A DNA stretch of 35,175 nucleotides from CAXXOZ01 sp963676435 (GTDB lineage Bacteria; Bacillota; Clostridia; Lachnospirales; Lachnospiraceae). The DNA is taken from positions 1-35,175 of the forward strand of contig CAXXOZ010000010.1 of NCBI GenBank assembly GCA_963676435.2, read 5' to 3'. A program made the translations under genes and the position numbers. Positions 8,051 through 15,358 of the stretch are shown here, piece by piece (positions within the stretch are counted from its first letter, which is position 1; each line of letters opens with the position of its first letter). Under the pieces are notes generated by a model. The model was not told where the DNA came from and searched no databases. It saw only the letters and a list, made by a program, of their open reading frames with translations.

Positions 8051-10102
8051 TTATTTAAGTACTAAATCAATTAAACCTCTAACATCAAGTACTTCTGAAA
8101 CCTTTAAGAAAGCAGGTACGAATACAAGTGAAACAATTGTCATAAGTTTAATTAAGATGTTGATTGAAGGACCAGAAGTATCTTTAAATGGATCTCCTAC
8201 TGTATCTCCAACAACTGCAGCTTTATGGGCTTCACTTCCTTTACCGCCGTGTGAACCACCTTCGATAAATTTCTTAGCATTATCCCATGCACCACCTGCA
8301 TTAGCCATGAATATAGCCATTAAAACACCACTTACTAATGCTCCAGCAAGTAATCCGCCTAGTGCTTCAACACCAAGTCCGAAACCTACAACTAATGGGC
8401 TAAGTACAGCAATGATTCCAGGAATCATCATTTCTTTAAGAGCAGCACCTGTTGAAATAGATACACATGATTTGTAATCAGGTTTTCCTTTTCCTTCTAA
8501 AATCCCAGGGATTTCTTTGAACTGTCTTCTAACTTCTTCAATCATTTTATTAGCAGCTTTTGAAACACTTTCCATTGTTAGAGCTGAGAATAAGAAAGTT
8601 AACATACCACCAATTAAGATACCAATAACAACTCTTGCGTTTAAGATGTCTATTGCTAGCTCTGAAACAGTTCCTGCATTAACCTTATCAGCATATGATG
8701 AGAATAAAGCCAAAGCAGTTAGAGCAGCAGAACCGATAGCAAAACCTTTACCGATAGCAGCAGTTGTGTTACCAACAGCATCTAACTGGTCAGTGATTTT
8801 ACGAACACCTTCATCCATTTCAGCCATTTCAGCAATACCACCTGCGTTGTCCGCGATTGGGCCATAAGCATCAACAGCAAGTGTAATACCGATTGTTGAA
8901 AGCATACCTACAGCTGCAAGAGCGATACCATAAATACCACAAAGTGAATATGCTGTAAAGATACCTACACAGATTAGTAAGATAGGAAATACTGTAGATT
9001 TCATACCTACTGCCAGTCCGCTGATGATTGTAGTAGCAGCACCTGTTTTAGACTGATCAGCGATACCTTTAACTGATTTATAATGTTCGGAAGTATATAC
9101 TTCTGTAATTTTTCCTATTAGTAGACCAACTATTAACCCTGCTATGATTGCTATTGCTGGCTTAAATGAATGATCTAACATGAAGTAGCTTAAAACTATT
9201 GCAGCAATAACCAAAAGGATTGCAGCGATATATGTTCCAAGGTCTAATGCCTTTTGAGGATTTCTACCTTCTTTACCTCTTACAAAGAAAGTTCCTAATA
9301 TAGAAACAAGTAAACCTACAGAAGCTAGTACAAGTGGGAACAATGCATATGGTGCAGTGTCAAATCCACCTTTTGTAGCATAAACAATACCAAGAGCAAT
9401 AGCTGAAATTATAGAACCAACATAACTTTCAAATAAGTCTGCTCCCATACCAGCAATATCACCAACATTGTCACCAACATTATCAGCGATAACGGCTGGG
9501 TTTCTAGGATCATCTTCAGGTATTCCAGCTTCAACTTTTCCAACAAGGTCAGCACCAACATCAGCAGCTTTTGTATAAATACCACCACCAACACGGGCAA
9601 ACAATGCTATTGAAGAAGCACCTAAACTGAATCCGAAAAGTACGTCAGGATTTTGCCCTGTTAAGAAATAAATAAGAGTAACTCCTAATAGTCCTAAACC
9701 AGCAACGCACATACCCATAACAGCTCCACCTGAGAATGCTACAGATAATGCTCCGTTCATACCTTTTTTAGCAGCAGCAGCAGCAGTTCTTACGTTTGCT
9801 TTTGTAGCAACGCTCATTCCAAAATAACCTGCAAGAATTGAGAATACAGCACCAATGATGAAACAAAGTGCAGTTACCCAACCAATTGCAAAGCCAAGAA
9901 TCAAGAATAGTATTATTATAAAGAACACTAAGATCTTGTACTCTGCAAACAAGAATGCCTTTGCTCCCTCGCTTATAGCGTGAGCAATTTCTTTCATTTT
10001 ATCTGTGCCGGCATCTTGTTTAGAAACCTTTACAGCCAAAATTAGTGCATATAGCAATCCAATAACGCCTGCACCTATGGCACAATAAATTAAATATTCC
10101 AT
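8051..10102 (-). CDS. hppA: Membrane-bound ion-translocating pyrophosphatase
   Basis: 683-residue integral membrane pyrophosphatase that couples hydrolysis of pyrophosphate to Na+ or H+ export. Many hydrophobic helices span the whole length. Catalytic acidic motifs are visible: DNVGDNVGDIAGMGADLFES (about 209-228), GGAWDNAKKFIEGG near 605, and DTVGDPFKDTSGPSINILIK near 636-655. The segment GNTTAAIGKGFAIGSAAL has Ala at the position where potassium-independent enzymes carry Lys, so it belongs to the K+-dependent group, most often sodium pumps in anaerobes. The ion itself cannot be decided by eye. The start follows GGAG. The gene has its own promoter (10156-10183) and a strong terminator, and in an energy-limited anaerobe would recover energy from biosynthetic pyrophosphate. 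Confidence 0.96.
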   Translation of the reverse strand: MEYLIYCAIGAGVIGLLYALILAVKVSKQDAGTDKMKEIAHAISEGAKAFLFAEYKILVFFIIILFLILGFAIGWVTALCFIIGAVFSILAGYFGMSVATKANVRTAAAAAKKGMNGALSVAFSGGAVMGMCVAGLGLLGVTLIYFLTGQNPDVLFGFSLGASSIALFARVGGGIYTKAADVGADLVGKVEAGIPEDDPRNPAVIADNVGDNVGDIAGMGADLFESYVGSIISAIALGIVYATKGGFDTAPYALFPLVLASVGLLVSILGTFFVRGKEGRNPQKALDLGTYIAAILLVIAAIVLSYFMLDHSFKPAIAIIAGLIVGLLIGKITEVYTSEHYKSVKGIADQSKTGAATTIISGLAVGMKSTVFPILLICVGIFTAYSLCGIYGIALAAVGMLSTIGITLAVDAYGPIADNAGGIAEMAEMDEGVRKITDQLDAVGNTTAAIGKGFAIGSAALTALALFSSYADKVNAGTVSELAIDILNARVVIGILIGGMLTFLFSALTMESVSKAANKMIEEVRRQFKEIPGILEGKGKPDYKSCVSISTGAALKEMMIPGIIAVLSPLVVGFGLGVEALGGLLAGALVSGVLMAIFMANAGGAWDNAKKFIEGGSHGGKGSEAHKAAVVGDTVGDPFKDTSGPSINILIKLMTIVSLVFVPAFLKVSEVLDVRGLIDLVLK

Positions 10103-10155
10103 TTTTTTTCTCCTTTTTTAAACTAGTTTTCCTATGCACAAGCATGCTATTATAT

Positions 10156-10183
10156 ATAATAAGCTATTATTTGCAAATGTCAA
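10156..10183 (-). promoter_or_regulatory. Promoter of pyrophosphatase gene
   Basis: On the minus strand, TTGACA (10178-10183, perfect), a 16-base spacer and TATTAT (10156-10161) lie in the 101-base gap between the PHP gene and hppA. hppA is therefore probably transcribed separately from the upstream cassette. Confidence 0.6.
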
Positions 10184-10203
10184 CAACAAATCTAAAAAAG
10201 TGT

Positions 10204-10923
10204 TTATTTGTTTTCATACAATTTTTTGAAAATTTCATCTATATTCTTTTCTTTTACTTCTATATAATCGTTTGACTCGTTTATTTCAGTTAAATAATGT
10301 GCATCAGAGTTGTGTAGTATAGTACACTGTTTTAAGTAGGGAAACTTTTCTAATAGTAAGGGCATATTTTTTTTGTTTTTGATTTCAACACACTTAAATT
10401 TACTATCATTAGGAATTGTTCCAAGAATTGACAGTATACTATAAGAGTCCCGATCTATGTGTGCAGGAATCATCAAACCTGAAAAGTTTTCACATATTTC
10501 ATACATATCTTCTATGGATATGTCAGTGGCATTTATTAGAAGGTATTTTTCTTTTCCGGTTATTTCGTTTTTATAGTTACAAAATAATTGTTCCCCAAAG
10601 ACCTTTTCTTTATTAGTTACTTTCGCTAGGTGTTCATAAATATATGTGTTAAACTTATTCGCATCCTCAAGAGTTTTAAATAAAACAACAACATGGATAT
10701 CTTCAGATGTTGTCACTTCGATTCCAGGTATCACAATAATACCGAAGTCTTTCCCACGGTTATAAACAGCCTCACAGTTCTTAGTGGTATTATGATCAGT
10801 TATCGCTATTACATCTAAGTTATTCATATAAGCCATACCGATAATATTATCTGGTATCATTTGTCTATCGCCACAAGGTGAAAGACATGTATGAATATGC
10901 AAATCATAAGAAAGTCTAATCAT
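10204..10923 (-). CDS. PHP-domain metal-dependent phosphoesterase-like protein
   Basis: 239-residue single-domain PHP protein, the fold of trinuclear-metal phosphoesterases. Metal-binding motifs are intact: DLHIHTCLSPCGD (residues 7-19), ITDHNTT near 41-47, an acidic GIEVTT near 66-71, a mid-chain AHIDRDS near 155-161 and LHNSDAHYL near 208-216. It is the size of stand-alone PHP proteins, without the TrpH or polymerase extensions. Last gene of a five-gene leftward cassette, overlapping the preceding DRTGG gene by eight bases, so translation is coupled. By context it probably works with the hydrogenase-like sensor; the substrate (a nucleotide, phosphoprotein or phospho-signal) is unknown. Confidence 0.85.
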   Translation of the reverse strand: MIRLSYDLHIHTCLSPCGDRQMIPDNIIGMAYMNNLDVIAITDHNTTKNCEAVYNRGKDFGIIVIPGIEVTTSEDIHVVVLFKTLEDANKFNTYIYEHLAKVTNKEKVFGEQLFCNYKNEITGKEKYLLINATDISIEDMYEICENFSGLMIPAHIDRDSYSILSILGTIPNDSKFKCVEIKNKKNMPLLLEKFPYLKQCTILHNSDAHYLTEINESNDYIEVKEKNIDEIFKKLYENK

Positions 10924-11251
10924 TTATCATCTCCGCAATTATTGTTGCAGTTTCAAAAATTGGCTTTGTAGTTCTTAAAACAGTTATTCCTTCCGATACG
11001 GCCTTTAACTTTGCAGTTTCGTCTAAATCGGCTCCTTCGGCTAAAATTAAGCATGCTGTATCAGTTAATGAAACGATGGCTATAGTATTTACATTACCCA
11101 TAACAGTTACCCATGCACAACCCTCAGAGGCTCTACTCATAGCAATACTTAATAAATCACAGCAAAAAGGCTTTGAGATTTTCCTGTTTAGGTTTATTCC
11201 TTTATTTATTAATTGAAAATCACTTTTCTCTATCAGCTGATTTATCGTCAT
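10916..11251 (-). CDS. DRTGG-domain protein (second copy in cassette)
   Basis: 111-residue protein that is nearly all DRTGG domain, a small alpha/beta module known from phosphotransacetylase and CBS proteins and thought to bind ligand or mediate dimerization. The C-terminal part ADLDETAKLKAVSEGITVLRT and the central GCAWVTVMGNVNTIAIVSL match the fold pattern; the gene at 12949-13299 is a diverged paralogue. Its first 32 bases overlap the end of the Fe-S protein gene and its last 8 overlap the PHP gene, so all three are translationally coupled. Small DRTGG proteins of this kind recur next to clostridial hydrogenase genes. Molecular role unknown; a ligand-binding adaptor for the sensor is my inference. 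Confidence 0.75.
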   Translation of the reverse strand: MTINQLIEKSDFQLINKGINLNRKISKPFCCDLLSIAMSRASEGCAWVTVMGNVNTIAIVSLTDTACLILAEGADLDETAKLKAVSEGITVLRTTKPIFETATIIAEMIND

Positions 11252-12512
11252 TAGTAACCTCCTTATAGAGCTTTCTTAGTACATCAAAACAATATCTTTC
11301 GCTTGCAACTCCTCGCACTACATCCTCAGCAAGTGCTCTACATGTTGGAGCGCCACAAGATCCACAATCAAGACCAGGAAATTTTTTAAGTATTTCTTCG
11401 GATTGTTCCATTTTTTCCATGCTTTCTAGCATATTATTTCCAAGGTTAAAAACTGGTTGGAATTCAATTTCCTTTTCCCAATAAGCGCTTTTAATTGCTT
11501 CTTCATCATTTTCATCTAAAAAAGTTTTTATATTTGGCATCCCGCGGCGTACTTTTTTTAGTTTAACTCTTGCTATATAGGGGTTTTCTATATTTAATAC
11601 TCCACCTAAACATCCCCCGCTACATGCGTTTAATTCAACATATTTTAAGTTGCTAAATCTTTCATCTTCTAATTCTTCAAGTATGTGGATGACATTTTCT
11701 ATTCCATCAGCTGCCAGGTAGTTTTCTGTATCTTGGAAATAAGATTCACCGGCTACTGCTCCCCATCTGATTCCGGCTCTGCCAGAAATAGAAAGGTTTT
11801 CAATATTTTCTACAGCCTTATCCATATATTTTAATAGTATTCCGTAAATATCTTTGATGGCAAAAACAGCATCTATATCGCTTTTAGACTTTCCGACAGG
11901 TGTTTTTATACTGGTAACTTTTGCTGGACATGGAGATATTGTTATTATTCCGATTTTTTCAGAAGGAAGTCCTGTTTTTTCCATTGCCCTTTTTCTGGCA
12001 AACTCAGCAGCTAATTCAGAGGGCTCTTTAATAGGAAGTAAATGGTCAATTAAGCTTGGAAATTTAGCTTGAATCAGCCTTACCATTGCTGGGCAGGCAG
12101 AACTGATTATAGGCCACTTGTCTCTGTTTTCGGAAACATATTTTGTAGTAAGCTGAGAGATATATTCACAAGCAGCACTTATCTCATATACATCATCAAA
12201 ACCCATTAATTTTAAAGCTGTAAGGATTATGTTTATATCTTTTAAATTGTTATATTGCCCATAAAATGCAGGATCAGGAAGTGCAACGGTATATTCATAG
12301 TTATCCATAACATCAATGTTGCTATAAGTAGAATATTTTGCATGATAAGGACATACTCTTATACATTCCCCGCAATCTATACAAAACTTGCTTGTGATAA
12401 CAGCCTTTCCGTTTCTCACTCTTATAGCTTGAGTAGGACACCTTTTTATACAGTTGATACATCCGTTACAGGCATCTTTATTAAGCCTTACTGAGGTGTA
12501 AAATTTGTTCAT
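11220..12512 (-). CDS. Hydrogenase-like iron-sulfur protein, putative H2 sensor (HydS / group D type)
   Basis: 430-residue protein resembling an [FeFe] hydrogenase. N-terminal two-cluster ferredoxin: CNGCINCIKRC (residues 15-25) and CIDCGECIRVC (44-54). Then an H-cluster domain: Cys140 in SSACPAM, Cys195 in SPCPAK, Cys297 and Cys301 in NACSGGCLGG, matching the four ligands of the [4Fe-4S]H cluster in clostridial CpI. The proton-relay cysteine beside the first ligand is Ala139, and the usual Met of the MPC and MAC motifs are Ser and Asn. A C-terminal four-cysteine motif follows (DCGSCGAPTC, then C about 18 residues on). This combination fits sensory hydrogenases described as HydS or group D, not a fast catalyst. 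It lies between the GHKL ATPase gene and a DRTGG gene. Alternative: a non-hydrogenase Fe-S relay. Fold call is strong; sensor role is inferred. Confidence 0.8.
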   Translation of the reverse strand: MNKFYTSVRLNKDACNGCINCIKRCPTQAIRVRNGKAVITSKFCIDCGECIRVCPYHAKYSTYSNIDVMDNYEYTVALPDPAFYGQYNNLKDINIILTALKLMGFDDVYEISAACEYISQLTTKYVSENRDKWPIISSACPAMVRLIQAKFPSLIDHLLPIKEPSELAAEFARKRAMEKTGLPSEKIGIITISPCPAKVTSIKTPVGKSKSDIDAVFAIKDIYGILLKYMDKAVENIENLSISGRAGIRWGAVAGESYFQDTENYLAADGIENVIHILEELEDERFSNLKYVELNACSGGCLGGVLNIENPYIARVKLKKVRRGMPNIKTFLDENDEEAIKSAYWEKEIEFQPVFNLGNNMLESMEKMEQSEEILKKFPGLDCGSCGAPTCRALAEDVVRGVASERYCFDVLRKLYKEVTNDDKSADREK

Positions 12513-12517
12513 GTTTA

Positions 12518-12949
12518 TTATTCTCCTTGCTTCAAGTAGACAACCATTGTGACCTGGGTTCCCTTTCCGGCTTCGGTTTTTATTTCCATTTCGTCTGTAT
12601 GAGTTTTCATATTAGGCAAACCCATTCCTGCTCCAAAACCCATACTTCTTATTTTATCAGTGGCAGTTGAAAAACCTTCTTCCATTGCTTTTTCAACGTC
12701 TTGTATTCCTTGGCCGGTATCTTTTAATATCATTTCGATTTTTTCTAGAGAAATTATAACCTCTATTGTTCCGCCATTTGCATGTATAACCATGTTTATT
12801 TCACCTTCATACATTGCGATAGCTACTTTTCTAATGATATTTGGATCTACTCCTAGCTTTTTTAGTTTGTTCTTTACTGCGCTTGATGCCTCTCCAGCTC
12901 TTGAAAAGTCATTTGGGATAATGTCAAATTTTAAGACTAATGAATCCAT
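12518..12949 (-). CDS. GHKL ATPase, RsbW/SpoIIAB-like serine kinase
   Basis: 143-residue stand-alone HATPase_c domain of the anti-sigma-factor kinase type. Seen: N-box EGEINMVIHA (about 48-57), G1 box DTGQGI near 81-86 and G2 box GFGAGMGLPNMK near 105-116. No histidine phosphoacceptor domain, membrane segment or receiver partner is present, so it is not a classical sensor kinase. RsbW and SpoIIAB phosphorylate an antagonist on serine, but no STAS-domain antagonist is encoded here; the DRTGG proteins are candidate partners. The gene starts one base inside the stop of the upstream DRTGG gene (TAATG) and ends five bases before the Fe-S protein gene, so it is tightly coupled to the sensor cassette. 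Confidence 0.82.
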   Translation of the reverse strand: MDSLVLKFDIIPNDFSRAGEASSAVKNKLKKLGVDPNIIRKVAIAMYEGEINMVIHANGGTIEVIISLEKIEMILKDTGQGIQDVEKAMEEGFSTATDKIRSMGFGAGMGLPNMKTHTDEMEIKTEAGKGTQVTMVVYLKQGE

Positions 12950-13299
12950 TATTCAATGCCTCCGCCTCTAAGTCCATTTTCATATAAAATACCACATGAA
13001 GTAAACATCGTGTGATTTGTTTCTAATAAAACAATTCCTTTTTCTTTAGCCAGCAAAATCATATCCTGAGTAGGTTTTTTTGTTCTTACAAAAACAAGAC
13101 AGACGATATCCATCATTTCTGCGGTTCTAATAACCTGCGAATTGCTCAGACCAGTCAGTAATACAGCTTGATGTTTTCCAAAAGCAAGTACATCGCTCAT
13201 CATGTCAGAACCACATGCTGTGGCAACGTCGCTTTCTAACATATCCTCTCCAGAAGCAACCTTTGCATCTAATAGTTCTACAATTTTTCTAACGGTCAT
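12949..13299 (-). CDS. DRTGG-domain protein (first gene of cassette)
   Basis: 116-residue DRTGG-type protein. MTVRKIVELLDAKVASGED at the N-terminus and VCLVFVRTKKPTQDMILLAKEKGIVLLETN toward the C-terminus (with a KG/SEG-I-V/T-V/L-L pattern shared with the copy at 10916-11251) identify the fold. The ATG at 13299 follows AAGGAG; a longer frame reaching 13365 would run into the promoter and is rejected. First gene of the leftward cassette, driven by the promoter at 13337-13365. Extra cysteines (ATACGSD, FTSCG) are visible, but no cluster motif. Function unknown; possibly a ligand-binding adaptor of the GHKL ATPase. Confidence 0.75.
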   Translation of the reverse strand: MTVRKIVELLDAKVASGEDMLESDVATACGSDMMSDVLAFGKHQAVLLTGLSNSQVIRTAEMMDIVCLVFVRTKKPTQDMILLAKEKGIVLLETNHTMFTSCGILYENGLRGGGIE

Positions 13300-13336
13300 T
13301 AATGAAATCTCCTTTATATATAGTAATAATATGTTG

Positions 13337-13365
13337 ATTATATCAGTATAGTTATAAATTTTCAA
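13337..13365 (-). promoter_or_regulatory. Promoter of the sensor cassette
   Basis: On the minus strand, TTGAAA (13360-13365), a 17-base spacer and a perfect TATAAT (13337-13342) lie 38 bases upstream of the first cassette gene. The TATTGTGAAA direct repeats sit 16-45 bases upstream of its -35. Confidence 0.65.
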
Positions 13366-13380
13366 TTTTAGAATAAATTT

Positions 13381-13410
13381 TATTGTGAAATATTTATCAC
13401 TATTGTGAAA
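13381..13410. repeat. Direct repeat TATTGTGAAA x2, candidate operator
   Basis: The ten-base sequence TATTGTGAAA occurs at 13381-13390 and again at 13401-13410, exactly 20 bases apart start to start, close to two helical turns. The pair lies in the divergent spacer between the sensor cassette and the first hydrogenase operon. TTGTGAA is also a half-site form used by Rex in some Gram-positive bacteria, but no matching second half-site is present, so the binding protein is unknown. Confidence 0.45.
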
Positions 13411-13466
13411 AACATAACTAAAAAACAGAATATAGATACTTTGAATTTCAAAATAACTATAAATAA

Positions 13467-13484
13467 TTGTTAAATTTTTAATTA
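13467..13484. promoter_or_regulatory. Rex-like operator upstream of hydrogenase operon 1
   Basis: TTGTTAA-ATTT-TTAATTA matches the clostridial Rex consensus TTGTTAA-N4-TTAACAA at 12 of 14 specified positions. It sits 13 bases upstream of the -35 box at 13497. Rex releases DNA at high NADH, which suits control of an NADH-oxidising hydrogenase. Call by eye; binding not shown. Confidence 0.5.
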
Positions 13485-13496
13485 ATCTGAAAACTA

Positions 13497-13525
13497 TTGA
13501 CTTTATATTTTATTTGTACTACTAT
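13497..13525 (+). promoter_or_regulatory. Candidate promoter of hydrogenase operon 1
   Basis: TTGACT (13497-13502), 17-base spacer, TACTAT (13520-13525), giving a leader of about 40 bases before the first NuoE-like gene, whose site AGAAAGGGG precedes the ATG at 13569. Confidence 0.5.
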
Positions 13526-13568
13526 CAACAGGCAAAATGAAATATTTGTTTAGAAAGGGGAAAATAAT

Positions 13569-14069
13569 ATGACACACAAAAAGTATAGTCTTACAACTTC
13601 TCCTACATCATTAGTTAAAGTTGCAGAAATAGCATCAAGGTATAAAGGACAGCAAGATAAATTGATGGAAGTCATCATAGCCGTTCAAAAAGTAGTGCCT
13701 TCTCTTTCTGAAGATGTAGCAGCAGTTATAGCAAGAGAAATGGGTTTAAAACAAAATCATGTTTATAGTTTTGTAACATTTTACGAGTATCTATCAGTAG
13801 AACCTAGAGGTAAATATGTAATTAGGATGTGTAACTCAGCGCCATGTCATGTTACAGGTGCAAAAGATGTTATTGATGCAATTACGGATTTATTAGAAAT
13901 TGAGGTTGGAGAAACAACCCCAGACGACAGATTTACAGTTGAATTATGTCCATGTTTAGGAATCTGCGATATATCACCGGCTATTATGATAAATGATAAA
14001 GTTTATGGAAATTTAAATCCTGATAAAGTAAGGGAGATTATAAAAAGATATATTAGAGAGGATGTGTAA
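13569..14069 (+). CDS. hydC: NuoE-like [2Fe-2S] subunit of NADH-linked hydrogenase 1
   Basis: 166-residue thioredoxin-fold [2Fe-2S] protein of the NuoE/HydC/HymA family. The cluster ligands are visible as C88-x4-C93 (MCNSAPCHVTGA) and C129-x3-C133 (PCLGIC), the standard spacing. It shuttles electrons next to the flavin subunit in NADH-linked hydrogenases. Followed three bases later by the NuoF-like gene and then the catalytic subunit, giving a minimal three-gene operon that ends at the hairpin near 17.1 kb. Diverged from the NuoE-like paralogue at 17234-17728, so the two operons are not a recent copy. Strong AAAGGGG ribosome-binding site. Cytoplasmic. Confidence 0.93.
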   Translation: MTHKKYSLTTSPTSLVKVAEIASRYKGQQDKLMEVIIAVQKVVPSLSEDVAAVIAREMGLKQNHVYSFVTFYEYLSVEPRGKYVIRMCNSAPCHVTGAKDVIDAITDLLEIEVGETTPDDRFTVELCPCLGICDISPAIMINDKVYGNLNPDKVREIIKRYIREDV

Positions 14070-14072
14070 GGG

Positions 14073-15356
14073 ATGAAAGAAATGCGAGTTTTACTCAGAA
14101 ATAAAGACGTAGACAATATGACTGATGCAAATGTAAGCATGAGTGTTGGTGTTTATGATGGATTGCGTAAGGCAGTTAAACTTGAAGGTTCACAAGTTAT
14201 TGAAACATTAAAAGAATCAGGACTTCGTGGAAGAGGCGGTGCTGGATTCCCTACATGGCAAAAAATAAAGTTTGCTTTCGATGCTGAAGGTGAAGAAAAA
14301 GTTGTTGTATGTAATGCAGACGAAGGAGAACCTGGGACAAATAAAGATAGGGTTTTATTAAGCTCTGATCCACACAGTATAATTGAAGGAATGGCAATAG
14401 TTGCTAAAGCAATTGGAGCAAAAAGAGGATTTATATATCTTAGAGCTGAATATTCATACTTATTTCCACTTTTAGAATTGGCTCTAGATAGTGCAAGAAA
14501 AGCAAATGCCCTTGGGGAAAATATATTTGGAACTGATTTTTCGTTTGATATTGAAATGCGTTCTGGAGCAGGAGCATATGTATGCGGAGAAGAAACTGCT
14601 TTATTTGAATCTATAGAAGGAAAAAGAGGAGAGCCTAGAACACGTCCTCCTTATCCTGGTACACATGGTTTGTTTGGTTTGCCTACAGTATTAAATAATG
14701 TAGAAACACTAGCAAATATTGGACCTATATTTGCAAACGGACCGGAATGGTTTAGAGGTATTGGCGCTAAGAACAGTCCAGGTACAAAACTTTTTACTAT
14801 TATAGGTAATGTTTCAGAAAGAGGTGTTTATGAATTTCCAATGGGAATAAACCTTAAAGAAATAATCTATGATGTATGTGGTGGAGTTCCTGATGGCAAA
14901 AAGCTTCTAGCTGTTCAAACAGGTGGTAGTTCAGGTGCTATTATAAATGCTGATCAGATAGATATACCTCTTGACATTGACCATATCGAAGAGTCGGGAG
15001 GAAGACTTGGTTGTGGAACTATATTTGTGATTGATGAAAGCAATTGCATATTAGATATAGTTAAAAATGTACTTGAATTTTTCTCTAAAGAATCATGTGG
15101 AAAATGTACACCTTGTCGTGAGGGAAGTGTACAGATGGTAAAATTAATAACTAAAATAATAGAAGGAAAAGGCAGCGTTATTGATATCAATACAATGAAT
15201 GAACTTGCGGATACAATGAGAGAAACAGCTCTTTGTGGTTTAGGACATTCAGTTGCAGTCCCTGTTCTTTCTAGTATAAGAAATTTCCCAGAAGAATATG
15301 ACAGACATTTGGATAGAGACTTTTGTCCTGTTTGCACACCAGAAAGGGGGCAGTAA
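14073..15356 (+). CDS. hydB: Short NuoF-like flavin/NADH subunit of hydrogenase 1
   Basis: 427-residue NuoF/HydB/HymB-type subunit that binds FMN and NAD(H). Seen: Gly-rich GLRGRGGAGFPTW (about 49-61), NADEGEPGTNKDR near 85-97, the SLBB region near 235-320, and the N3-type [4Fe-4S] site ESCGKCTPCREG with a later ALCGLG. Unlike the paralogue at 18334-20193 it lacks the N-terminal thioredoxin-like domain and the C-terminal two-cluster ferredoxin; it ends in a short FCPVC tail. Such short forms are known in NADH-linked hydrogenases thought not to need ferredoxin. The ATG at 14073 has AAGGG only one base upstream; Met4 at 14082 is better spaced and may be the true start. Overlapping reads and spacing indicate one transcript with the flanking genes. 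Confidence 0.92.
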   Translation: MKEMRVLLRNKDVDNMTDANVSMSVGVYDGLRKAVKLEGSQVIETLKESGLRGRGGAGFPTWQKIKFAFDAEGEEKVVVCNADEGEPGTNKDRVLLSSDPHSIIEGMAIVAKAIGAKRGFIYLRAEYSYLFPLLELALDSARKANALGENIFGTDFSFDIEMRSGAGAYVCGEETALFESIEGKRGEPRTRPPYPGTHGLFGLPTVLNNVETLANIGPIFANGPEWFRGIGAKNSPGTKLFTIIGNVSERGVYEFPMGINLKEIIYDVCGGVPDGKKLLAVQTGGSSGAIINADQIDIPLDIDHIEESGGRLGCGTIFVIDESNCILDIVKNVLEFFSKESCGKCTPCREGSVQMVKLITKIIEGKGSVIDINTMNELADTMRETALCGLGHSVAVPVLSSIRNFPEEYDRHLDRDFCPVCTPERGQ

Positions 15357-15358
15357 TA

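Noticed and set aside
8157..8867. Long open frames on the strand opposite the pyrophosphatase gene
   Set aside because: They lie fully inside hppA, have no ribosome-binding sites and translate into low-complexity Pro/Ser/Ala text; antisense shadows of a conserved gene.
14073..15356. Truncation of the first NuoF-like gene
   Set aside because: The core, including the [4Fe-4S] site and final ALCGLG region, is complete, it ends in normal spacing before hydA, and short forms of this subunit are known.
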